The notes: generated from the sequence alone by a model not told the origin. A stretch of DNA of 17,070 nt from an uncultured Lachnospiraceae bacterium (GCA_910588825.1 CAJURF010000078.1:1-17070), one strand, 5' to 3'; numbered from the stretch's first letter, positions 1 to 8,109 are shown. A program made the numbers and translations.

Positions 1-1825
1 ATGCCGGGGCATTTGAAAGCGCTGGCTGGTAATCGTAATACCATGTTTCTATCTGCCCGTCTATCTGGCTCTGGAGGCTGGCTATCTTTGGGTCATACAC
101 TGTGCTGACAAAATCGTTCAGGGCTTTTCCTGCCTGGGCCTGCGCATTCCTCTGGGCGGCGTCTGCCTTCTCCTGTGCTATGGAATCTATGGTCTTCCCT
201 GAAGCCAGGGAAAATGTCTCCGGCCTGATCCGCACTTCTTTGGTACGGAAATTGACGTAAAGGGTTTCCTCCCCCGTATCGCCTACGCTGAGTATTCCGG
301 CTTTGATATAACCAGCATCAATGCCTATTGCGTATATCTTGTTCAGTATGGCATCCCCGGTCAGAATCAGCCCGTATGGATACGTTTTTCCGCCATCGTT
401 CGATATCCCGATGGCTTCCGACGTGAACTTGATGACATTCTTTGATTCCGCCACCGTCGGCTTATCATGCAGGTACCGGACTGCATTTGGGTCCCCGGGC
501 GGGTCTTCTGTCGCATACATCCCCGGGCTGCTTGACAGAAGGCCGGCAAGATTCTCAAGAGCAAGCTGCCTGTCTGTCCGCTCTTTCTCAAAATTCTTCC
601 GGTTTTCCACATAAGCCTTCGTTTCTGCTGAATACCGGGTTGCGCTGTTTCTGGCCGGAGTTTTCGCGTTGCAGGACGTACTTTGGGAATCCCCTGCTGT
701 AAAGTGGGTATTGGACACGACAATGCGGTATGTACGCCCCTTCCTGTCTGTCAAAAAACCCACATCACCGCCCTCTATGGTGGGGTCACTCAAGTGGGTA
801 ACGCTTGCCGGGCGGAACCGCAGGCCGATTAACTGCTCCCCCAGCCAGTCCGCTATTTCCTGCCCGGCACCGCCCTGTATCAGGTCATTGTTCTCAACAC
901 TGAGGACGTAGCCGTCTGTGCCGGACTGATACGTAACAATGGCGTCTTTATCGTCTTCTTTTGTTTTTTCAAGCACGCGGACACCCGTAATAACCACATC
1001 ATCTGTGGCGATATCTACGGAAAAGCTGGAGTAAATGTGGTGGATATTATCCCGGTCTCCGAATGTTCCGCCATCGTACACCGTGCCGCCGGTCCAGGGT
1101 TTAAATGTCCCGCCGTCTATGGTATCTCCGCCGGTCCAGGGCTTAAATGAGCCCCCGTCCAGCGAAGCCCTTTCCAGTGCCTGGACGTCATACCATTTTA
1201 ATTCCAGCCGCCCATATACGTCACACCTGCAGAAACAGCAGGCGATCTGTGCCGCCCAGCTGATGGCCTCCCGGAATGTGGCCGCTTCGTCTGCCGGACG
1301 GCTCTGGATGACGAAATTGTGGTGCGGGAATGTCTGCGTCTGGAGGTATACCTCACAGACACTGCAGGCATCCCGGACAATCTCCCCCAGTGTGGCTGGA
1401 TAGACCAGCCTGCTGAGACTGTAGGGTTTGTCAAATTTTCGCATATTGTCCAGGCACGATAAAGCAATCGTACTGCCATTATACTTAGCCTCATCAACTG
1501 CATACGTGCCTTTACGGATTTTCTCTATTCTGTTGTCCGCCAGCTTTAACCCCACATATGCTGTTACTTCCGCGCCGGTGAAATCATAAGGCGAAAACGC
1601 CTCATCAATATTATTGATTTTCACCGTACACTTGTTAATAATTGCAGCTCCAATGTCAAATGAATCATCCGACGATACGGCATCTTCAATCCGCAGACCG
1701 CCAGTCATGATTCTGTCATTATCCAGCCTGAGTTCTGTTTCATCGGCAAGCACGATATCCGCATACGTATAAAATTTCCTGTTTTTTTCAAGGACCTGCT
1801 TAAACTCTCTGCTTACATTTATCAT
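1..1825 (-). CDS. Phage tail-tip / minor structural protein (Tal-like), C-terminus beyond the window
   Basis: The frame is open for 608 codons from ATG at 1825 and leaves the window at position 1, so the protein is partial. The start follows a GAGGTGATT ribosome binding site that overlaps the stop of the previous gene. The first 200 or so residues look like the tail-hub region of siphovirus tail-tip proteins. Residues 223-255 hold near-identical DGGxFKPWTGG units. The last visible residues (IETWYYDYQPALSNAPA) match a motif I know from clostridial phage minor structural proteins, where it precedes fibre-like or enzymatic C-terminal parts. Position right after the tape measure and one small tail gene fits a protein at the distal tail end that contacts the host. 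Whether it carries an endopeptidase or a receptor-binding domain cannot be seen here. Confidence 0.85.
   Translation of the reverse strand, partial: MINVSREFKQVLEKNRKFYTYADIVLADETELRLDNDRIMTGGLRIEDAVSSDDSFDIGAAIINKCTVKINNIDEAFSPYDFTGAEVTAYVGLKLADNRIEKIRKGTYAVDEAKYNGSTIALSCLDNMRKFDKPYSLSRLVYPATLGEIVRDACSVCEVYLQTQTFPHHNFVIQSRPADEAATFREAISWAAQIACCFCRCDVYGRLELKWYDVQALERASLDGGSFKPWTGGDTIDGGTFKPWTGGTVYDGGTFGDRDNIHHIYSSFSVDIATDDVVITGVRVLEKTKEDDKDAIVTYQSGTDGYVLSVENNDLIQGGAGQEIADWLGEQLIGLRFRPASVTHLSDPTIEGGDVGFLTDRKGRTYRIVVSNTHFTAGDSQSTSCNAKTPARNSATRYSAETKAYVENRKNFEKERTDRQLALENLAGLLSSSPGMYATEDPPGDPNAVRYLHDKPTVAESKNVIKFTSEAIGISNDGGKTYPYGLILTGDAILNKIYAIGIDAGYIKAGILSVGDTGEETLYVNFRTKEVRIRPETFSLASGKTIDSIAQEKADAAQRNAQAQAGKALNDFVSTVYDPKIASLQSQIDGQIETWYYDYQPALSNAPA
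1061..1159 (-). repeat. 42-bp tandem repeat encoding DGGxFKPWTGG units
   Basis: Within the tail-tip gene the sequence GGTCCAGGG recurs at 1091 and 1133 with a period of 42 bp (14 codons). The encoded units start at Asp223, Asp237 and Asp251: two full DGG(S/T)FKPWTGG copies and a third, partial DGGTF. Similar Gly/Trp-rich ladders occur in tail proteins of related clostridial prophages, so this is probably a structural beta repeat rather than a mobile or regulatory repeat. Confidence 0.8.
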
Positions 1826-1832
1826 AACCCAA

Positions 1833-2189
1833 TCACCTCTGGATAATATCCACGCTCACACTCCGATACCAAAACTCCCCACCCAGCCATCCCAGCTGTT
1901 CTTTGCTCAGAGTCCCCCGGTAAGACTCTATGGCCAGCATAACCCCGTCATCCCGGAAACTGACTGGAAAAAAACCAGGCACCAGATATCTTCTAATCTG
2001 CATCATATCGCCTTCAATCAGGCATCCCCATTTGATTCCCACATTCTTTTTCTCTGCCACCGCCTCCCCCACCATCTGGCCGGACATGGTCCTGCCAGTA
2101 TCTGCACTCCATATAATTTCATCATTAACCGTTATGGAGACAGGAGCAGGGAGCACTACACCCCCGGCTTTTAAGATTTCTCTGCCCAT
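1833..2189 (-). CDS. Small phage tail protein (possibly DUF6711-like)
   Basis: 118 residues beginning MGREILKAGG. An upstream GTG at 2195 lies inside the GGAGGTG ribosome binding site (2193-2199) and cannot be the start, so ATG at 2189 is chosen despite a short spacing. The gene sits between the tape measure and the tail-tip protein, where many siphoviruses carry a distal tail protein (Dit), but it is only about half a Dit in length. The pattern of a short beta-rich protein starting with a KxGG motif resembles the DUF6711 family of small tail proteins in Firmicute phages. That match is from memory and unproven. No signal peptide, membrane segment or catalytic motif is visible. Confidence 0.75.
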   Translation of the reverse strand: MGREILKAGGVVLPAPVSITVNDEIIWSADTGRTMSGQMVGEAVAEKKNVGIKWGCLIEGDMMQIRRYLVPGFFPVSFRDDGVMLAIESYRGTLSKEQLGWLGGEFWYRSVSVDIIQR

Positions 2190-2201
2190 AAGCACCTCCG
2201 T

Positions 2202-5200
2202 TTAATTAAACATCACAGGATTGTACCGCATATCCAGACGCCGTTCTCCCTTCCTTACTGCCCTGGCCAGTTCTTCGGAATCCACGTAAAATCCCAGCTG
2301 TTCCAGAGCCGCCACAATCCGCAGGACTGCGCCGTCAATTATGCCTTCCAGCTCCTGCCGGGTGATGCCGCTTCCGGCAGCCCTTACCGCCGCGTCCACC
2401 ATTTCCTGCAGCTTTCCTTCCGGGGCTACTACTTCTCCCTGGTGCCTGTTGTCGCCGATCATGGCAAGCTGGGGTGTGTTCTTCTTTACAAAACCGCCCT
2501 GGGCAAGCCGGGGAAGGGAAACATTTGAAAATGTAGGCAGGCTGAATCCCAGTGTCCCCCCGCCGTAGAACGGCACCCAGTCGGGTATGCTGAAAGACAT
2601 GTTGTTGAAGGCATTGGCTATGCTGTTTACTGCATTAATCACACCATTTGCCAGGTTCTCAGTCCCTCCCAGAATAGAATTACACACCCCGCGGATTGTA
2701 TTCCACAAGCCATTGAAAATCCCAGATACGGTGTCTTTGATGGGAGAAAGCGCCGTAGAAAATTTATTTCTAACCGCTTCCAGGCCCTCATTTACCACTC
2801 TTTTAATGTTTCCTATTGGGTCTGATATGAATTTCTGGACTGCCTCCCATGCGGTCTTCGTAACATTTTTAATGACATTCCACACCCCTGAAACCAGCGT
2901 TTTTATTCCGCTGAATACCACCTGGATTGTGGACTTAATGGCGTTGACTGCTGTCTCAATCGTATTCTTAATCAGGTTCCATACTGCCTTTGCCACGCCG
3001 TAAATCCCGTTGAGAATGCCCCCAAAAATCTCCTTCACGCCATTCCAGGCCCGCTCCCAGTCACCAGCAAAAACTCCTATCAGGAAATCAATAATCCCGC
3101 TCAGCACTTCCAGGAACCTCTGGACTATGGCAGACAGCGCGCTGAATACAAATTCAAATTTCGTCCACAGCCACTGGAGCTTCGTGGCAAGCTGGGCAAT
3201 AAATTTTTCCACAAACCATGCCACGAACGGGGATATGAATTCCCAGAAGATGGACAGTGCTTCTATTGCTTTTGCCGAAAATTCTAAAAATGCATCAATC
3301 AGGGGCTGTATATAATCCGACACCAGTGCTGAGAACCTCTCAGCGATCCAGTCCAGCACTGGGGCAAGATATTCGTTGTAAGCATCCAGGGCGGCTGCAA
3401 AAACGGTGGAAAATCCATTTTTTATATGCTCGAATGCCGGGGCCAGGTGCTCATCATATACCTGGTGGATTTTTTCAAAAGTGTTTTTCACAACACCGTG
3501 AAGGGAATCCAATACTGTAGAAATTGGTTCAAGCGTGTTTTCCAGCGCCTCTTTCAGCTTGTCTTTATTCTCAATGACCGGCTGCGTGATCACGTAAATG
3601 ATATCCCTGCCCAGTTTCAGCCCCAGGTCCAGGGCCCCAAAAAAGCCATCTGAAAAAATACCGATAATAGAAGCAGTAATCTGTTTTGCGGCATCACTCC
3701 GGAATACTTCAAGAATATCCGCAAGCACCACCGAAAAATCACCAATCTGGTCTGCGATATCTGAAGATACATCGAAGATGGATATCAGCCGTTCTTTTAT
3801 GTAATCTTTACTGTTCTGCAGGTATTTATCAAAACCGCCCACAAGATTGTCAGCAATAGCAAGGCCGATGCTGGCAAATGCCCCTGCCATCTTCCCTGCG
3901 TTCAGCGCAATGGAATCCATCAGCCCTTCCGCCGCTTTTACTACCTGGGGGTCCGTAAAGATTTCTTTCAGGGATTTCCCAATTCCCTGCAGGTGTTTTT
4001 TGATAGATGCAATCTTCGTGCCGCTGTCCCCAAACCCTATCTCAAATCCTTTTTTGAAAAGAGATGCCAGTTCTTTTGCACGGCTGATCAGCCCCTGAAA
4101 CTTCCCGCCCAGCTTATCAAGGACCGTTTCCCCCTCAGCCAGAGCCCCATAATCCACCGGACTTCCCTGGATTGCCGGGATGCTTCCAGAGCTCCCTTTG
4201 TCCTTGTCATCGGAATCATCACCTGAAGGCTCAGCCAGCCTGCTGATCTGGTCAAACCCCATCAGGGCTCTCATTTCTTTGGCGGCTTTTTTCGCGGCTT
4301 TTCCTACACCAGAAGTGTTGTCCGCCAGGTTATCTGCAGAACCAGCCGCGTCACTAAGACCCTCGCTGGTCACTGCAGCGGCGCCGGACAAAGCCGAAAT
4401 GCCGCCTGCCCCAGAAGATTTGCTGCCGGTAATCAGCTCCGTAAAGGACTTGAAGGCCTCCGCCAGCACAGCCAGCCGTCCCAGAAGCGCGTTTACCGCC
4501 TTAATCACCGGCGTGAATACGTTGATCAGCCCCTGGCCCAGTGTGGCTTTCAAACTGTCAAACTGCAGTTTCAGAATACGCACCTGGTTGGCCCAGCCGT
4601 CTGAAGTACGCAGGAAATCACCGGAGGCTCCGGACAGCTGTTCTGTAACGAATTTATACTGCAGGGCCACTTTTTCGTACTCTGTCATTTCCTGGACCGT
4701 TTTGCCGATGCCATTGGATAACGCGTACTGGTCCAGCGCGGTCTGGGTCATGACAACGCCCAGGTCTTTGAGGGTTTCTGTCTCCCCGGTGAATACGGAT
4801 TTCAGCTTTGTATAGGCTTCATCCTGGGACAGGTTGTAAAATGACGCCACGTCACCGGCCAGCTGGGTCAGGGCTGTGGACATGGCATAAGCGTCTTTTT
4901 CTGCGAACCCGAAAGATTTGGCCATGGCACCGAACGTGCCTGCGTACTGCTTGGCCATGGTCTCTGACAATCCTGCAGACTGGACTGCCTTCTTTGCAAA
5001 TTTGTCTATTTTTCCTGACAAGGAAGTGAAGGTTACGTCCACCACGTTCTGCACTTCCGCCAGGTCAGAACCCAGATCCAGGCACTGTTTTCCGAACGCG
5101 GCTATCTTTTTTACCGCGAATGCCGCCGCAAGGGCCGCGCCTGCTTTTTTAGCTAGTTTCTGGATGCCGGACATCTGCCGGTCAAACCCGTTTTTATTGA

Positions 5201-5243
5201 CTACCAGGTCAAGCCCGATTTCGCCCACGCTTTGAGCTGGCAT
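2202..5243 (-). CDS. Phage tail tape measure protein (TP901 type)
   Basis: 1013 residues, ATG at 5243 behind an AGGTGG site. It sets tail length and is packed inside the tail tube during assembly. The N-terminal 270 or so residues have the phage minor-tail domain of TP901-type tape measures (stretches such as DLAEVQNVVDVTF and TQLAGDVASFYNLS). A Ser/Gly/Asp-rich linker follows near residues 270-370, then long alpha-helical, hydrophobic repeats (for example AYNEYLAPVLDWI and the earlier, related YDEHLAPAFEHI), and a C-terminal LAQGGFVKKNTPQLAMIGD motif common in these proteins. At the usual 0.15 nm per residue it predicts a tail near 150 nm. It follows the tail chaperone pair and a zinc-ribbon gene. 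Confidence 0.96.
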   Translation of the reverse strand: MPAQSVGEIGLDLVVNKNGFDRQMSGIQKLAKKAGAALAAAFAVKKIAAFGKQCLDLGSDLAEVQNVVDVTFTSLSGKIDKFAKKAVQSAGLSETMAKQYAGTFGAMAKSFGFAEKDAYAMSTALTQLAGDVASFYNLSQDEAYTKLKSVFTGETETLKDLGVVMTQTALDQYALSNGIGKTVQEMTEYEKVALQYKFVTEQLSGASGDFLRTSDGWANQVRILKLQFDSLKATLGQGLINVFTPVIKAVNALLGRLAVLAEAFKSFTELITGSKSSGAGGISALSGAAAVTSEGLSDAAGSADNLADNTSGVGKAAKKAAKEMRALMGFDQISRLAEPSGDDSDDKDKGSSGSIPAIQGSPVDYGALAEGETVLDKLGGKFQGLISRAKELASLFKKGFEIGFGDSGTKIASIKKHLQGIGKSLKEIFTDPQVVKAAEGLMDSIALNAGKMAGAFASIGLAIADNLVGGFDKYLQNSKDYIKERLISIFDVSSDIADQIGDFSVVLADILEVFRSDAAKQITASIIGIFSDGFFGALDLGLKLGRDIIYVITQPVIENKDKLKEALENTLEPISTVLDSLHGVVKNTFEKIHQVYDEHLAPAFEHIKNGFSTVFAAALDAYNEYLAPVLDWIAERFSALVSDYIQPLIDAFLEFSAKAIEALSIFWEFISPFVAWFVEKFIAQLATKLQWLWTKFEFVFSALSAIVQRFLEVLSGIIDFLIGVFAGDWERAWNGVKEIFGGILNGIYGVAKAVWNLIKNTIETAVNAIKSTIQVVFSGIKTLVSGVWNVIKNVTKTAWEAVQKFISDPIGNIKRVVNEGLEAVRNKFSTALSPIKDTVSGIFNGLWNTIRGVCNSILGGTENLANGVINAVNSIANAFNNMSFSIPDWVPFYGGGTLGFSLPTFSNVSLPRLAQGGFVKKNTPQLAMIGDNRHQGEVVAPEGKLQEMVDAAVRAAGSGITRQELEGIIDGAVLRIVAALEQLGFYVDSEELARAVRKGERRLDMRYNPVMFN

Positions 5244-5285
5244 ATTACCACCTGCCTTTGTCCGAAAGACATCGGCACAGCGGCA

Positions 5286-5429
5286 CTACTTGTCTTTTTT
5301 TATGGTTATCTCAAATATTTTTCTGCAGTGCCTTGCCCGGCACCGGATGAACACACCGCGGCACTGGGCCTCCGGCGCACGCTGGATATTCTGGGGATGC
5401 CCGCAATAAGGGCATTTTATTTTCTCCAT
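5286..5429 (-). CDS. 47-residue zinc-ribbon protein (Com-like)
   Basis: Short gene of 47 codons, ATG at 5429 to TAG at 5286. It starts one base after the TGA of the tail chaperone extension, so it is probably translationally coupled; a weak GGGAG lies 12-16 bases upstream. Cysteines at 6, 9, 30 and 35 (CPYC ... CRARHC) plus Cys23 suggest one zinc site. The layout recalls the small Com-type zinc-finger proteins of phage Mu and related prophages, which act on mRNA or DNA. Here it sits between the tail chaperone and the tape measure. Function unknown; a role in controlling translation of the next gene is only a guess. Confidence 0.75.
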   Translation of the reverse strand: MEKIKCPYCGHPQNIQRAPEAQCRGVFIRCRARHCRKIFEITIKKDK

Positions 5430-5430
5430 T

Positions 5431-5829
5431 TCAATGAGGAACACTCCCTTCTGCCAGGTCTATGAATGTCTGTTTCATCTGTTCAAGGAACTCTTCCACC
5501 TGCTTAGGCTCCATGCTTTTGGCGCTGCGTTTTCTCCACTCGCTGCGGATTTGGCGCTGTTCCCTGCTGAAGTGCTTCAGCACGTTTTTGTCGTTTTCCG
5601 CCCGGATACTCACTATCCTGCCCAGGGCTGTGTCCGGGGCAATGCCTGTCAGCAGGCTTTTGAATTCCGCCCATTTCATTCCGTTTTTAAACTCCCTTGA
5701 CAAGCGCAGCCCGTACTGTGACTGAAAAGACGATACGATTAAATCAAAATCGTCAATCAGATCATAGTACGGGTCAGAACTCTCCCCCGGATTCGTCTTC
5801 CCCCATAACCAGCCCTGTGGCCGCCTCAA
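5431..5829 (-). CDS. Tail assembly chaperone extension (GT part, Gp15-like), likely made by ribosomal frameshift
   Basis: Open frame from TTG at 5829 to TGA at 5431. Its first 19 codons overlap the previous gene in another frame. There is no ATG or GTG near the beginning, and the recognisable protein starts only about where the overlap ends (YYDLIDDFDLIVSSFQSQYG). From there it has the pattern of the Gp15 family of Firmicute phages, ending in a charged helical tail with FSREQRQIRSEWRKR. This fits the T half of a lambda-type G/GT pair that recruits major tail protein to the tape measure. The frame is +1 (equivalently -2) to the upstream gene. A fusion at the GGGGGA run would give about 212-213 residues. 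Independent initiation at TTG is the alternative. Confidence 0.8.
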   Translation of the reverse strand: MRRPQGWLWGKTNPGESSDPYYDLIDDFDLIVSSFQSQYGLRLSREFKNGMKWAEFKSLLTGIAPDTALGRIVSIRAENDKNVLKHFSREQRQIRSEWRKRSAKSMEPKQVEEFLEQMKQTFIDLAEGSVPH

Positions 5830-6070
5830 TGACTGCCTGCAGGTCCTTAAAGGAAAGTTTTAAATCTTCAATGGCTTTTCTGCCTTCCTCATTGAATAAA
5901 AGCTGGAACATTTCCAGCACTGCCTCCAGGTCTCCGCCGTCTTTATAAGCTCCAATCAGTTTCAGCATGGTAGAAGCGTCTGCATTTACTTCAATTTCCC
6001 GTCCCTTGATGACCAGACGGGGATTCTCATCAAAGCTGAGTTTCTCTGTGATATCCACTGTTTTTGCCAT
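5774..6070 (-). CDS. Tail assembly chaperone (G part)
   Basis: 98 residues from ATG at 6070, with GGAGGG eight bases upstream. It begins MAKTVDITEKLSFDENPRLV and has a helical second half (LIGAYKDGG, LEAVLEMFQLLF) typical of the small chaperones that follow the major tail protein gene. Size, position between major tail protein and tape measure, and a second frame overlapping its 3' end identify it as the G partner of a G/GT system, which keeps the tape measure soluble and guides tube polymerisation. It ends ESGGEF-stop if no frameshift occurs. Confidence 0.85.
   Translation of the reverse strand: MAKTVDITEKLSFDENPRLVIKGREIEVNADASTMLKLIGAYKDGGDLEAVLEMFQLLFNEEGRKAIEDLKLSFKDLQAVIEAATGLVMGEDESGGEF
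5779..5806 (-). other. Candidate programmed frameshift region (two GGGGGA runs)
   Basis: In the last codons of the upstream chaperone gene the minus strand has two G5A runs, 5804-5799 (ATG GGG GAA) and 5788-5783 (TCC GGG GGA GAG), shortly before its TGA at 5776-5774. At the second run the glycine tRNA can re-pair after a +1 slip (GGG to GGG) or after a -2 slip (GGA to GGG), both leading into the Gp15-like frame. Lambda uses -1 at this gene pair and phage Mu uses -2; the geometry here excludes a simple -1 event. Confidence 0.6.
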
Positions 6071-6102
6071 GTATGTTCCCTCCGTAATGCAAAACCGGCA
6101 GC

Positions 6103-6594
6103 CTATGCCGCCGGTGTAATAGTTGGTTTTCCATTGCTCATAACTTCAAATTCCAGCGGGGCCACTGCCGTAGAATCTCCCGCTCCAATGTTTGTCACAT
6201 TGATGACCGCGCTTTCAAATTTCACTACCGTGCCGTCCGGGAATGTCCACTGGAAATCCCGTTCAACGCTTCTGCCGTTCTTCCAGGCCAGGGACGCCAC
6301 CGCGTCATTGCCTGCATCCCCTACGTTCCTTTTCGCCGTGACGGATATGGTCACGGACTTGCCGGTCAGCAGTCTGCGGGTCCAGCCCTCCATATCAAAC
6401 GGAGACCATTCCTCCACGCCATTATCGAAAGATACACCGAAGGTCTCACAGTCCGCGATACCGGCCATGGAAGGCGTGCCTCCCGCTGATGTGTCAATCT
6501 GAAACTGGTTTGTATAACAGGGATAAACCCCCGATGTGCCTGCGTCGCTGGACGCAAATTTCTGCAGGTTCATTTTTACTCTTGATTCTTTCAC
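6103..6594 (-). CDS. Major tail protein (tail tube)
   Basis: 163 residues if started at GTG 6594, which has AGGTGA six or so bases upstream. GTG at 6603 overlaps the ribosome binding site, and ATG at 6573 (MNLQKFAS) has no clear site, so 6594 is preferred. The protein is beta-rich with a central SVTISVTAKRNVGDAGNDAVASL segment and a C-terminal part with DGTVVKFESAVINVTNIG. This is the usual look of siphovirus tube proteins: an acidic loop, then a K-F-x-x-A-V-I strand and a final polar tail. It lies directly after the tail terminator gene and before the chaperone pair, the standard position. It would form the hexameric rings of the tail tube. Confidence 0.9.
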   Translation of the reverse strand: MKESRVKMNLQKFASSDAGTSGVYPCYTNQFQIDTSAGGTPSMAGIADCETFGVSFDNGVEEWSPFDMEGWTRRLLTGKSVTISVTAKRNVGDAGNDAVASLAWKNGRSVERDFQWTFPDGTVVKFESAVINVTNIGAGDSTAVAPLEFEVMSNGKPTITPAA

Positions 6595-6599
6595 TGCAC

Positions 6600-7007
6600 T
6601 CACCTTCTCTCATAATAAAATTCAGCCTCTATCACCATCTCGTAAATACCGGCATCGTCGGTTCCCACGTCGATGGGCTCCGCTGTCCGCATCATGGCGA
6701 ACAAGACTTTCTTTCCGTTGACTGTTACATTTTTTATGTTTTTCAAATGGCCAGACAGTTCCACAGCCGCTTTTTCTGTTTCTCCCGGTGACCGGTTCCA
6801 GTGCACCAGAAAACTGATCTGTTTAATGCCGTAGGACCGGTTTTTTTCTCCGCCGATGGCCGTCTGATAGGGGCTGTTCCTCCTTAAATGGTAAACGCCG
6901 ATACTCTTTTGCTGTTTGGCATCCATTTTTCCCATATAGCAGTGTCCATCTTCCACAAGCCCGAAAGACTTTACCAGGGCGTGGATGTCTTCCAGATACA
7001 GTGTCAT
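6600..7007 (-). CDS. Tail terminator / minor capsid protein (PF12691-like)
   Basis: 135 residues, ATG at 7007 with AGGAGG eight bases upstream. The start overlaps the previous stop as ATGA. It begins with a helix (MTLYLEDIHALVKSFGL) and ends with MVIEAEFYYERR, the alpha-beta pattern of the proteins called minor capsid protein or tail terminator in A118-like Firmicute phages. These cap the head-proximal end of the tail tube and stop its growth. Its place between the gp10-like protein and the major tail protein supports this. The family name is recalled, not searched. Confidence 0.8.
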   Translation of the reverse strand: MTLYLEDIHALVKSFGLVEDGHCYMGKMDAKQQKSIGVYHLRRNSPYQTAIGGEKNRSYGIKQISFLVHWNRSPGETEKAAVELSGHLKNIKNVTVNGKKVLFAMMRTAEPIDVGTDDAGIYEMVIEAEFYYERR

Positions 7008-7387
7008 AACCCTGCCTCCTGTTGATAAAATTTCTTGAATGCATTTGGCGCAGAGTCCTGGTGTTCTCCGCCTTCTTCCCAGTCTTCATACCAGTGCCCT
7101 TTTGCATTGGGATTTTCATCGGTTTTAAAATTGAATTCTGGATGGTAATACAGCCTCCTGGCATACGGCGTGAAGCTCACAATGGAGGCTTTCCCCTGGG
7201 CAGAGCTGCTGCAGTCCACAAATGTGGACTCTCCCTGCAGGTTCCCCGTGTCGAAGGGCATCACCTGGGCCTGTTCCACTTCCATATGGACAGCTTCCGC
7301 TGTCTTTTCCAGGGCTGATACCGCCGCATCTGACAGCTTCCGGATTCTGGGCATGTTCAGTTTAACGATTGAATGGGCTTTCATCAT
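7004..7387 (-). CDS. Minor capsid protein 2 / HK97 gp10-like head-tail joining protein
   Basis: 127 residues, first of two adjacent ATGs at 7387, with GGAGGTG eight bases before it; the start overlaps the previous stop as ATGA. Recognisable motifs are PFDTGNLQ at 44-51, YARRLYYHPEFNF at 75-87 and HWYEDW at 98-103, a set I know from the phage minor capsid family PF11114 and related gp10-type proteins. These sit at the neck between head and tail. The operon order (connector, stopper, this gene, terminator, tube) agrees. Confidence 0.88.
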   Translation of the reverse strand: MMKAHSIVKLNMPRIRKLSDAAVSALEKTAEAVHMEVEQAQVMPFDTGNLQGESTFVDCSSSAQGKASIVSFTPYARRLYYHPEFNFKTDENPNAKGHWYEDWEEGGEHQDSAPNAFKKFYQQEAGL

Positions 7388-7743
7388 ATCAGCAGCACCT
7401 CCGTATAATTCACAGTGCCGTCCGGGTTGCGGGCCTTTGTCCCCTGCAGCACCCTGCGGGACCCCCCGTGCACAACGGCGCTTCCTCCAGAAACGACAGG
7501 CAGTTCCGGGCAGATATCTCCTGGGAACAGGGCCGTCCCCGTAATCTCCACCAGTTTTTTCTCTGCTGTCAGCACTGTTTTTGCCTTGTCCTGGTAATTA
7601 CATTTCCCGGAATATTCCACTGGCGGGAGGGGCTCCCCGTATTCGCTGACCCCTTCCCGTTCAAGCTCCAGGCTGATTTTGGTCTGGCACCACTGGGGCA
7701 GTACCAGACATGGCCAGGCCGTCACAGTGCCAGCCGGCAGCAC
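7384..7743 (-). CDS. Head-tail joining protein (minor capsid 1 / head closure type)
   Basis: 119 residues from GTG at 7743, overlapping the end of the preceding connector gene by 22 nt. No good ribosome binding site is seen, so coupling to the upstream gene is likely and an internal GTG at 7725 is possible. The sequence has a beta-rich SGKCNYQDKAKTVLTAEKK segment and ends TVNYTEVLLI, like the short head closure (stopper) proteins placed between connector and gp10-like proteins in Firmicute phages. Function is called mainly from position and size. Confidence 0.75.
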   Translation of the reverse strand: MLPAGTVTAWPCLVLPQWCQTKISLELEREGVSEYGEPLPPVEYSGKCNYQDKAKTVLTAEKKLVEITGTALFPGDICPELPVVSGGSAVVHGGSRRVLQGTKARNPDGTVNYTEVLLI

Positions 7744-8108
7744 AATCCGGTCTGGCTCAGCTGTTCATAGACGTCCCGGCGCATGGGAATGCCTTTCTGA
7801 ACGGACACGTTCCAGGAATTCCCGAACTGCATGGACACCCCGTTGATGCTGTACCCCTGTAGGATCATGTCGAAGATGTCCTTGTTCTGGTACTCAAAAT
7901 CCGCCTGCCGGCAGCATACTTCCTGGATGATTTCCTGCTGGTACGGGGTAAGCGCGCAAATGCCCTGGCCCACAATTCGATTGTAGGTCAGGGCATCGAT
8001 ATGCCTGGACGCCTGTTTTAAGTATTTTGCCTGGTATTCTGCCGGGACAGCCGTGCCCTGGTAGATATCGGTGTAATATGCCTCATCCGCGTAGGGTTCA
8101 TATGCCAT
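7722..8108 (-). CDS. Head-tail connector protein (gp6-like)
   Basis: 128 residues from ATG at 8108. The frame stays open up to 8189, but that extension reads through the preceding gene, and the AGGCGG site at 8114-8119 sits five bases before ATG 8108, one base after the upstream TGA. The N-terminal half is a helical bundle (YQAKYLKQASRHIDALTYNRI, LTPYQQEIIQEVCCRQADF), typical of gp6/gp15-type connector adaptors that dock below the portal. The C-terminal half has ILQGYSINGVSMQFG, a strand motif also common in this family. Confidence 0.85.
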   Translation of the reverse strand: MAYEPYADEAYYTDIYQGTAVPAEYQAKYLKQASRHIDALTYNRIVGQGICALTPYQQEIIQEVCCRQADFEYQNKDIFDMILQGYSINGVSMQFGNSWNVSVQKGIPMRRDVYEQLSQTGLCCRLAL

Positions 8109-8109
8109 A

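Noticed and set aside
2190..2195. GTG start at 2195 for the small tail protein
   Set aside because: The codon lies inside the GGAGGTG site that serves ATG 2189.
5784..5804. Lambda-type -1 frameshift at the G runs
   Set aside because: The downstream frame is offset +1 (or -2) from the upstream gene, so -1 slippage would not enter it.
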